Both the position numbers and the translations under genes were made by a program. From an uncultured Polyangiaceae bacterium (GTDB taxonomy: Bacteria > Myxococcota_A > Polyangia > Polyangiales > Polyangiaceae), in the NCBI GenBank assembly GCA_938004815.1, contig CALKVR010000796.1, positions 1 through 6,042 of the forward strand: a DNA stretch of 6,042 bases, given 5' to 3'. This document shows positions 1-5,715 of the stretch, piece by piece; within the stretch, counting starts at the first letter, position 1; each line of letters starts with the position of its first letter. Under the pieces are notes generated by a model that was not told where the DNA came from, searched no databases, and saw nothing but the letters and a program-made list of their open reading frames with translations.

Positions 1-386
1 ATCCTCTCGCGCGCGGCGTCGACGTCCGACTCGGCGAGGGCGGCGTTCGCCCGCGGCGCGACCGCGATCATGTTGGCCCCCGCTGCGTCGACGAAGATCT
101 GCGCGACCCCCGTGCCCTCGCCGGGGTCGACGCTCACGCCGCCCACGTCGACGCCGGCTCCGCGGAGGCTGTCGAGGACGAGCTCGCCGTAGGTGTCGCT
201 ACCGACGCGGCCCACCATCGCTACCTTCGCCCCGGCGCGCGAGGCCGCGATCGCTTGGTTGCAGCCCTTGCCGCCCACGAACGTGTCGAGCCCGGAGGCC
301 GGCACCGTCTCGCCGGGGCTGGGCAGGCGGGCCACCCGCATGACGAGATCGCAGTTCAGGCTCCCGACCACCACGACGTCGCGCAT
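1..386 (-). CDS. rbsK: Ribokinase-like PfkB-family carbohydrate kinase (N-terminal 128 codons, truncated by window edge)
   Basis: Probable cytoplasmic ATP-dependent sugar kinase, most likely ribose to ribose-5-phosphate. The visible N-terminal part has the ribokinase hallmarks in order. The opening strand reads VVVVGSLNCDLV (residues 4-15), with N11 and D13 at the positions that contact ribose in E. coli RbsK. GGKGCNQA (38-45) is the PfkB signature region, followed by GRVGSDTYG (59-67) and NMIAVAPRANAAL (105-117). The ATP-binding C-terminal half and catalytic Asp lie beyond the edge. The ATG at 384-386 is chosen because a GGAGGGG Shine-Dalgarno sits 5 nt upstream. It begins 2 bp after the stop of the preceding gene, so it is probably the last visible gene of a minus-strand operon. 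One oddity is PRAN where ribokinases usually have GAN. Another PfkB sugar kinase (fructosamine or 2-keto-3-deoxygluconate type) is possible, but the motifs fit ribokinase best. Confidence 0.87.
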   Translation of the reverse strand, partial: MRDVVVVGSLNCDLVMRVARLPSPGETVPASGLDTFVGGKGCNQAIAASRAGAKVAMVGRVGSDTYGELVLDSLRGAGVDVGGVSVDPGEGTGVAQIFVDAAGANMIAVAPRANAALAESDVDAARER

Positions 387-388
387 GC

Positions 389-2236
389 TCACCCCTCCGG
401 AAACGCCCGATGGAAAGCGTCGGGATACAGGTCTCGAACGGTGGCCGCGGCCGCGAGCGCCGAGCCGTTGCCCCAGGTGTAGATCGTGAACGTCCCGATC
501 TCGTCGCTGCCGCCGTGGCCCTGGTTCTCCATCATGAAGCCGCGGCTCTCAGGGCCGAACATCGGAAACCGCGCCTCGTAAGCGGCCGCGAGGCGCGCGT
601 TCTCGGGACAGTACATCATCGTGAACGCCGCGCGCAGCGCGGCGACGCCGCGCTCGAAGAGCTCGACGTCTCCCGTCTTTGCATGAGCCTCGAAGAAGAG
701 CGGGGCAAAGAGGCTCTGGCGCGCGTCGTTCCACTCGCAGTCGGCGTTCATCACGCCGAACCCACCGAACGCAGGCGCGGTGAGAAAGGGCGGATCGTGC
801 ACGGCCTGGTAGAGCGACAGCTCGGCGAGGCAGCGCCTCGCGAGCGCGAGGTGAGCGCCGCGACCGAGCGCCGTGTGCGCGCGGAGGAGCGCGTCGGCGC
901 ACCACGCAATCGACAGAGTATTCTGCTTGAAGACGCCGTTGCGAGCGACGCGCCGGCCGACGCGCTCCTGGCCCCAAGGCGCGCACGACCAATACGTCTC
1001 GAAGTCCTCCCACCTCGCCACGCGGGCCACGCGCTCGACGAACGCGACGCCGCGCCGGGCTGGGTCCAAGAAGCGATCACCACCGGGGAGCGCGGCCAGC
1101 TCGAAGAGGAGCGAGACGATGACAGCGCCCTCGGCGCTCTCGTCGAGCTCGGGCGCGACGCGGCCGTCCGGCTCGACCCAACCCGGGAAGCCTCCGCTCG
1201 GCCGCTGGAGCGCGACGGCGCGTGCGGCGAAGCGCTGCGCGCGCTCGAGGGCGCGACGATCGCCGGTGAGCGCGGACCACTCGACGAGCATGCGCGCGGT
1301 GAACGCCGCGTCGACCAGGTGACACGCGTCGGCCGAGACCGAGCCCGGGCGGCGGTCCGAGCTCGTCCAGACCCTGTCTTGCCACCCGAGCGCGCTCGAG
1401 CGCAGCACCGAGGGAAAGAAGCCGTCGCGATCCGGCGCCAGGAGCGCGACGTTCGTCATCTCGCGCGCGCGGCGCTCGAGATCGGCGCTGGCGGTGTGGC
1501 GCGCGTGGCGCAAAAGCCCGTTCGCGCAGCGCTGCGTCGAGAACCAAGCTTGGTTCCAGACGCTGCGCGGCTCGCGCCACGTTCGCTCGGCCGCCGGGAC
1601 CGAAGGGTGCCGGCCGACGTCCACGATGAACACCGGCGCCCCGACGCCCTCCTGACCCTCGCTCGCCGCCCGGATCTCTTGCCAGACCTCGCGCCCCCAG
1701 CCCGCGTCGGAGAACGCCCACCGGGTGACGTGATCGAGGTACCGCGAGACGGGGCCGGAGAGGACGCTCGGCGCGGCGATGCGCTGCGAGCCCCAGCGCC
1801 GCCACATCCACGACGCGACGAAGCGATAGGGGTCGGCGACGTCGGCGCGCCGCCTGCTCTGGAGCACGTGGACACGGAGCGCCAGCGCCTGACCGCGGCA
1901 CACCACCGTAGCGCGACGAAAGAACGTATGCCCCTCGACGGCGTAGGCGCCGACGCCGATCGTGAGTCGCCGCTTGGGGTGCTCGTAGTCGAGCCAGGCG
2001 CGCGCCCCGTCGAGCGCGTCCACGTCGCCGACATCGACGACGAAGGCGAGCACACGCTTCGCGTCGGCGAAGAGGACGGCCGGCGAGCGAAACACGAAGT
2101 CGCCGGCAACCTGCCCGGCCTCGGGTGTCAGGTGAGGAACGTAGAGGTGGCGGAGCGCGCCCATGTCGTGGTCGATCACGAGCGAAGCCCCCTCGCTCTC
2201 ACCCGAGCGCGGGAGCGTCGCCGAGAGGGTGATCAC
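389..2236 (-). CDS. Uncharacterised cytoplasmic protein with alpha/alpha-barrel (six-hairpin glycosidase-like) C-terminal region
   Basis: I do not recognise a named family. The 615-residue product has no signal peptide or membrane segment. Residues 1-160 look beta-rich and carry the stretch GDFVFRSPAVLF (45-56). From about 225 to the end, successive helix pairs alternate with Gly/aromatic-rich loops: VWNQAWFSTQR (226-236), SGGFPGWVEPDG (347-358), ELDESAEGA (363-371), FKQNTLSIAWCADALL (436-451), NADCEWNDARQSLF (497-510) and GFMMENQGHGGSDEIGTF (566-583). This pattern resembles alpha/alpha-toroid glycosidases, lyases or epimerases. Acidic residues such as D365, E366, D499, E501 and D504 are candidate catalytic groups, but that is inference. 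It follows the permease by 53 bp and precedes the kinase by 2 bp, so it is probably co-transcribed and acts on the imported substrate. The GTG start at 2236 gives MITLSATLPRSG. An alternative TTG at 2293 overlaps the permease stop (TTGA) and would add 19 residues with weaker coding character. Neither start has a good Shine-Dalgarno. Confidence 0.85.
   Translation of the reverse strand: MITLSATLPRSGESEGASLVIDHDMGALRHLYVPHLTPEAGQVAGDFVFRSPAVLFADAKRVLAFVVDVGDVDALDGARAWLDYEHPKRRLTIGVGAYAVEGHTFFRRATVVCRGQALALRVHVLQSRRRADVADPYRFVASWMWRRWGSQRIAAPSVLSGPVSRYLDHVTRWAFSDAGWGREVWQEIRAASEGQEGVGAPVFIVDVGRHPSVPAAERTWREPRSVWNQAWFSTQRCANGLLRHARHTASADLERRAREMTNVALLAPDRDGFFPSVLRSSALGWQDRVWTSSDRRPGSVSADACHLVDAAFTARMLVEWSALTGDRRALERAQRFAARAVALQRPSGGFPGWVEPDGRVAPELDESAEGAVIVSLLFELAALPGGDRFLDPARRGVAFVERVARVARWEDFETYWSCAPWGQERVGRRVARNGVFKQNTLSIAWCADALLRAHTALGRGAHLALARRCLAELSLYQAVHDPPFLTAPAFGGFGVMNADCEWNDARQSLFAPLFFEAHAKTGDVELFERGVAALRAAFTMMYCPENARLAAAYEARFPMFGPESRGFMMENQGHGGSDEIGTFTIYTWGNGSALAAAATVRDLYPDAFHRAFPEG
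392..398 (-). promoter_or_regulatory. Shine-Dalgarno of the ribokinase-like gene, embedded in the preceding CDS
   Basis: On the minus strand the sequence reads GGAGGGG-TGAGC-ATG. The purine run is complementary to the 3' end of 16S rRNA and is spaced 5 nt from the kinase ATG. It doubles as the last two sense codons (Glu-Gly) of the upstream gene, whose TGA stop falls between it and the start. The arrangement suggests translational coupling. It is the only strong ribosome binding site seen at any gene start in the window. Confidence 0.75.
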
Positions 2237-2289
2237 CCCGCGCGCGTGCGCGGCCGAGCCGCCACGGGTCCGAACGCGAAACGGCGCGC

Positions 2290-3600
2290 TCAACGCCGCA
2301 CCCGCCCGGTGATCCAGAGCGCCGCACCGGCGACGAGCACGAGAGCGCCCCAGGCCGACTCGAACGGCTTGTCGACGAGCGCGCCGCCCGCGATCGCCAC
2401 CGAGAGGCCCAAGAAGACGATGGAGGCGACGAACGGCGCGCGGAGGACACCCGGCGCGGCGGGCCCGCGGCGAACGCGCAGGTGGACGACGGCGACCGCG
2501 GCCTGGAACGCGGCGTCGGCGAACGCGATCGCGGTGAGCAGAACGTCGACGCGCGACGCGCCGACCACGACCGCCACGCACGCCAGCGCCCCCTGCGTCG
2601 CCACCGCCAAAGTGGGGCGCCCGGTGCGCGGATCGAGCCGAGCGGCGCGCGCAAAGAACAACTTGTCCTTGGCCATCGCGTAGACCACGAACGGAAAGCC
2701 CAGGCACACCGTGTTGAGAATGCCGGCGGCCGAGACGACGATGACCGCAGCGAGCACGCTTCCCGCCACGGGGCCGAGCGCGATCGCCGTGACCTCGGCC
2801 GCGGGGCTCGCGCTCGCCGCCAACCCGTCGTGACCGAGGAGCCCGAGGAACGCGACGTTCACGAGGAGGTAGCCCGCGAGGACCACGAAGATCCCTCCGG
2901 CGATGCCGCGCGGCACCGCGCGCTCCGGATCCTTGACCGACCCGGCGATGTACGTGCCGTGGTAGGCGCCGCCGAACGAAAAGAGCGCCGGGATCAGTCC
3001 GGCGCGCAGCCAAGACGGCGCGCCCCCCTCCGGCATCACGCTGCGCGGCGCCGAGAGCCGCGCCGTGTCGCCGAACACGAGGCCGAGCCCGATCAGGAGC
3101 GCGAGCGCGGTGAGCTTGAGCGCCGCCATCACCACCTGGATGCGGCCCCCCGTGCGGAGACCCAGCAGGTTGGCGACCGTGAACGCCGCGATGGCGAGCA
3201 CGCTGGCAGCCGTCGACGCGACCGGCCCCATCGGACCGAACAAGAACGCGAGGTGCTCGACGAGGACGACCGAGATGATCGCCATCGCCCCCGGCTGCAC
3301 GACGAGGAGCTGGAGCCACCCGTAGAGGAACGCGAGCGGCGGCCCGGCGCGCGGCCCGAAGCCGTCGCGCAAGAAGACGTAGATCCCTCCCGCTTGCGGG
3401 TAGCGCCCGCCGAGCTCGGCGTAGACGAGCGCGCCGGCGAGCGACGCGACGCCGGCGAGCGCCCACACCCCGAGCACCCAGGGCGGCGACGGCAGAGCGC
3501 GCGCGATGACGGCGGGCGTGAAGAAGATGCCCACGCCGATGATCGCGCCGATGACGACCGACGCCACGTGCAGCGCTCCGAGCGGTCGTTCCTCGGCCAT
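2290..3600 (-). CDS. APC-superfamily amino acid/amine permease
   Basis: Inner-membrane secondary transporter of 436 residues, the usual length for the family, with about 12 predicted hydrophobic segments (roughly 12-32, 41-62, 84-106, 126-146, 155-176, 198-220, 234-256, 272-300, 331-349, 352-374, 389-409, 415-432). Family motifs are clear. VIGAIIGVGIFFTP (16-29) is the glycine-rich unwound part of TM1 that binds the substrate amino/carboxyl group. AELGGRYPQAGGIYVFLRDG (61-80) is the TM2-TM3 signature. KDPERAVPRGI (223-233) matches the conserved NPER-PRAI loop. YAMAKDKLFFARAARLDP (307-324) matches the loop after TM8. It is closest in feel to the L-type/serine-threonine exchanger branch; the substrate cannot be read from sequence. 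The ATG at 3598-3600 has no evident Shine-Dalgarno, and a GTG five codons upstream (3615) is the alternative. It is the first gene of the minus-strand operon that includes a glycosidase-like protein and a ribokinase, so the cargo may be a sugar-modified amino compound. Confidence 0.92.
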   Translation of the reverse strand: MAEERPLGALHVASVVIGAIIGVGIFFTPAVIARALPSPPWVLGVWALAGVASLAGALVYAELGGRYPQAGGIYVFLRDGFGPRAGPPLAFLYGWLQLLVVQPGAMAIISVVLVEHLAFLFGPMGPVASTAASVLAIAAFTVANLLGLRTGGRIQVVMAALKLTALALLIGLGLVFGDTARLSAPRSVMPEGGAPSWLRAGLIPALFSFGGAYHGTYIAGSVKDPERAVPRGIAGGIFVVLAGYLLVNVAFLGLLGHDGLAASASPAAEVTAIALGPVAGSVLAAVIVVSAAGILNTVCLGFPFVVYAMAKDKLFFARAARLDPRTGRPTLAVATQGALACVAVVVGASRVDVLLTAIAFADAAFQAAVAVVHLRVRRGPAAPGVLRAPFVASIVFLGLSVAIAGGALVDKPFESAWGALVLVAGAALWITGRVRR

Positions 3601-3681
3601 GGGGGCGACGCTCACGGTACCAGGATGTCGGGTCGGGCGCGGGGTGTGCTCGGGGCTGTCCTTCACTACACTCGTCCATCG
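3601..3681. promoter_or_regulatory. Divergent intergenic region: presumed promoters of the permease operon and the DraG-like gene
   Basis: These 81 bp separate two divergent start codons and must hold both promoters unless one lies within a coding region. No Shine-Dalgarno is seen before either ATG. On the plus strand TACACT at 3667-3672 matches four of six bases of a -10 box and ends 9 nt before the ATG, which would give a nearly leaderless transcript. No convincing -35 accompanies it. A GGTACC palindrome lies at 3616-3621. No operator with clear dyad symmetry was found. That a promoter region exists is likely; the exact boxes are guesses. Confidence 0.4.
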
Positions 3682-5076
3682 ATGGCCTGGGATACGCCGC
3701 TGAACCTGCTGCGCGAGGAGATCATCCAGCGCCGCGATGAGGGCGTGGTCATCCCGGCGGACCTCCTCGAGCGCATCGAGGCCCTCGACGACGGGCAGCA
3801 CGCCTACGACGAGGGTGCAGTCGGCCCGCTCTACGAGGCGCTCATGGCGCTGCCCGAAGACGAGGCGCTCGCAGCGCGAGAGCCGAACGACCTCGACGCG
3901 ATCCGCGCGCTTCGACCCGACGGTCCGCGTGAGCTCGGCTGGCAACCGACAGACGCCGAGGCCCTCGATCGGTTCCACGGCGCCTGGACGGGGCGCGCGG
4001 TCGGCTGCGCGCTGGGCAAGCCGGTCGAGGGGATGGGGATGAGCCGCGAGGCCGGCCGCGTCGTCGGTCGCCACCGCATCAAGCGCTACCTCGAAGCGCG
4101 GGGCGACTGGCCCCTCCGCGACTACTTCAGCGGGCGCGACGCGGGCGACGGCGCGTCGCTCTGGTGCCCCCGGTCGCAGCGCGAGCACATCGCGTACATG
4201 GAGCCGGACGACGACATCCACTACACGCTCATCGCCCTCGCCGTCCTCGAGGAGCACGGGCCCGGCTTCGGTTGGCAAGACGTCGCGCGGATGTGGCTCG
4301 CGCGTATCCCGATCTTCGCGATCTGCACGGCCGAGGCGCAGGCGATCGAGAACGTGATGACCAAGAGCACCCGGCCCGGCTATTGGTCGTGCGCCGTCGG
4401 GCCCGCGTACACGCGGCGCCACCGCAACCCGTACCGCGAGTGGATCGGCGCGCAGATCAGGTCCGACGGGTGGGGCTGGGCGTGCGCCGGCAAGCCCGAG
4501 CTCGCGGCCGAGCTCGCCTACCGTGACGCCTCTTGGACGCACGAGCGCAACGGCATCTACGGCGAGATGATGTTCGCCGCGATGCAGGCGGCCGCGTTCG
4601 TCGAGACCGATCCCGAGCGGCTCGTCTCGATCGGGCTCAGCGAGATCCCGCGCGACTGCCGGCTTGCGCGCGCGGTCGCCGAGTGTCTGGAGTGGACGCG
4701 GGCGCTCGGCGATTTCGAGGCGTGCATGGACCGCCTCGAGGAGCGCTTCGCCGGGATGAGCGCGGTCCACACGATCAACAACGCCCTCGTCTGCGTGCTC
4801 TCGCTCGTCTACGGGCGGCGCGACGCGACGGACGCGATCACGACCGCGGTCATGGGCGGTCACGACACCGACTGCAACGGGGCGACGGTCGGCTCGATCA
4901 CGGGGGCGTCGGCCGGGCGCGCCCGGCTGACCGGCCCCCTCGTCGATCGCCTCGCCGACACGATCCGCCCGAGCGTGATCGGCTTCGAGGCCTGCTCCAT
5001 GCGACACCTGGCCGAGCGCACGCTCGCGCAGTTTCGACGGTTCGAGAGCGCCGCGTCGAGCGGATCGCCCGGCTGA
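3682..5076 (+). CDS. ADP-ribosylglycohydrolase (DraG/ARH) family protein with N-terminal extension
   Basis: Predicted cytoplasmic, metal-dependent hydrolase of ribosyl bonds, 464 residues. The family cleaves ADP-ribose from arginine, serine or other acceptors, or acts on related ribosides. The fold begins near residue 97 with RFHGAWTGRAVGCALGKPVE (97-116), the G-x3-G-type opening. EPDDDIHYTLIAL (174-186) supplies the first metal-binding acidic cluster, and GIYGEMMFAAMQAAAF (291-306) a conserved helix. GGHDTDCNGATVGSITGA (392-409) is the second metal motif, with D395 and D397. Residues 1-95 form a mostly helical extension not found in minimal DraG proteins, and the core is longer than usual. 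The acidic cluster is DDDI rather than the classic TDDT/SDDT, suggesting a distinct subfamily. The gene is divergent from the permease-kinase operon, and its pairing with a ribokinase fits release and salvage of ribose. The ATG at 3682 lacks a Shine-Dalgarno. An in-frame ATG at 3625 would add 19 residues, but they look non-coding. Confidence 0.9.
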   Translation: MAWDTPLNLLREEIIQRRDEGVVIPADLLERIEALDDGQHAYDEGAVGPLYEALMALPEDEALAAREPNDLDAIRALRPDGPRELGWQPTDAEALDRFHGAWTGRAVGCALGKPVEGMGMSREAGRVVGRHRIKRYLEARGDWPLRDYFSGRDAGDGASLWCPRSQREHIAYMEPDDDIHYTLIALAVLEEHGPGFGWQDVARMWLARIPIFAICTAEAQAIENVMTKSTRPGYWSCAVGPAYTRRHRNPYREWIGAQIRSDGWGWACAGKPELAAELAYRDASWTHERNGIYGEMMFAAMQAAAFVETDPERLVSIGLSEIPRDCRLARAVAECLEWTRALGDFEACMDRLEERFAGMSAVHTINNALVCVLSLVYGRRDATDAITTAVMGGHDTDCNGATVGSITGASAGRARLTGPLVDRLADTIRPSVIGFEACSMRHLAERTLAQFRRFESAASSGSPG

Positions 5077-5087
5077 CCGCCTATCCC

Positions 5088-5618
5088 TCAGTTGCAGTCC
5101 GAGCAACCACCCCCCTCGGGCTCCCAATCGACCGTCTCGCCGATCACGAAGTCGAGCTCGCTCGCGTGCAACGGGAGCCCATCGGCCCCTATCGTCTCCA
5201 CCCGCGCCCGGAGCTTCGTCCCCGCGGGCAGCGGCGCAGCCTCCACGTCGAATTCCCCACCAGGCATGCCGAGCTGGATTCCGGCGTGCTGGGGCCACGC
5301 GTCTCCGACGAGGTCGACGACCTGCTCGATCGCGAGGTCGGCCATCTCGGTTCCGTCCTCTGCGAACACGCGCGCGCGGATGTGGGCCTCGGCTCCGCAG
5401 TCGGCGCAACCCACGGCGAGCCACACGTGGTAGCCGCCCTGCGGCCCGGCGATGAGCGGGACGCTCGCTCCCGCCGAGACGCGTTCGAAGCACGTTTCAC
5501 CAGTGCCGACCTCGAAGCTATCGGCGCCCGGCGGTGGGTCGCAGTCTTCGGGAGAAGGGGCGTCGTCGCAGCCGGTCACGGCGGCGAGGGTGAGCAGCAA
5601 ACCCAGCAAGCTACGCAT
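5088..5618 (-). CDS. Small secreted lipoprotein with two CxxC motifs
   Basis: Predicted lipoprotein of 176 residues and unknown function. Residues 1-16 are a type II signal peptide: R2, a hydrophobic run LLGLLLTLAAV, then the lipobox VTGC with C17 as the lipidated residue, followed by Asp-Asp. The mature part begins with a flexible stretch rich in Asp, Pro and Ser. It then looks beta-rich, for example GPQGGYHVWLAVG (58-70) and LPAGTKLRARVETIG (110-124), like a single beta-sandwich domain. Besides C17 it has C26 and C43 plus two CxxC pairs, CADC (71-74) and CSDC (172-175), the latter almost at the C-terminus. These could form disulfides or bind metal. The ATG at 5618 is chosen because it places the signal peptide correctly; no strong Shine-Dalgarno precedes it. 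The gene converges on the DraG-like gene with 11 bp between stops and appears functionally unrelated to it. Confidence 0.85.
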   Translation of the reverse strand: MRSLLGLLLTLAAVTGCDDAPSPEDCDPPPGADSFEVGTGETCFERVSAGASVPLIAGPQGGYHVWLAVGCADCGAEAHIRARVFAEDGTEMADLAIEQVVDLVGDAWPQHAGIQLGMPGGEFDVEAAPLPAGTKLRARVETIGADGLPLHASELDFVIGETVDWEPEGGGCSDCN

Positions 5619-5715
5619 GCAGCACGCCAAGCAGCGCGCGTGCCACGGGCGCGAGGCGCGCCGTCGGCGGAAAAACGAGCCGGGAAACCGTGGCGGTGGG
5701 CCAGCTTGTGCCCGG

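Noticed and set aside
2227..2238. A perfect 12-bp palindrome GGGTGATCACCC covering the GTG start of the barrel gene
   Set aside because: One or two such palindromes are expected by chance in a window of this size, and there is no second copy or half-site in the divergent promoter region.
410..2683. A 757-codon plus-strand frame opposite the barrel protein and the end of the permease
   Set aside because: It is Arg/Glu/Ala-rich low-complexity translation antisense to well-supported genes and shows no domain. It is an artefact of high GC in codon third positions.
389..3679. A single 1096-codon minus-strand frame
   Set aside because: Only the part from about 2236 down is coding. The upstream part overlaps the permease gene in another frame and is Arg/Ala/Gly-rich, as expected of an out-of-frame shadow.
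2482..3681. N-terminal extension of the DraG-like gene back to 2482 or to an ATG at 3625
   Set aside because: The extension is antisense to the permease and highly Arg/Asp-rich. The short piece after 3625 looks non-coding and has no usable ribosome binding site.
2290..5493. A 1067-codon minus-strand frame that includes the permease
   Set aside because: Only residues from the ATG at 3600 onward carry transporter motifs. The upstream section is antisense to the DraG-like gene.
5698..5713. A GGGC/GCCC hairpin between the right-end frame and the lipoprotein gene as a terminator
   Set aside because: A four-base stem with an eight-base loop and no T-tract on either strand is too weak to call.
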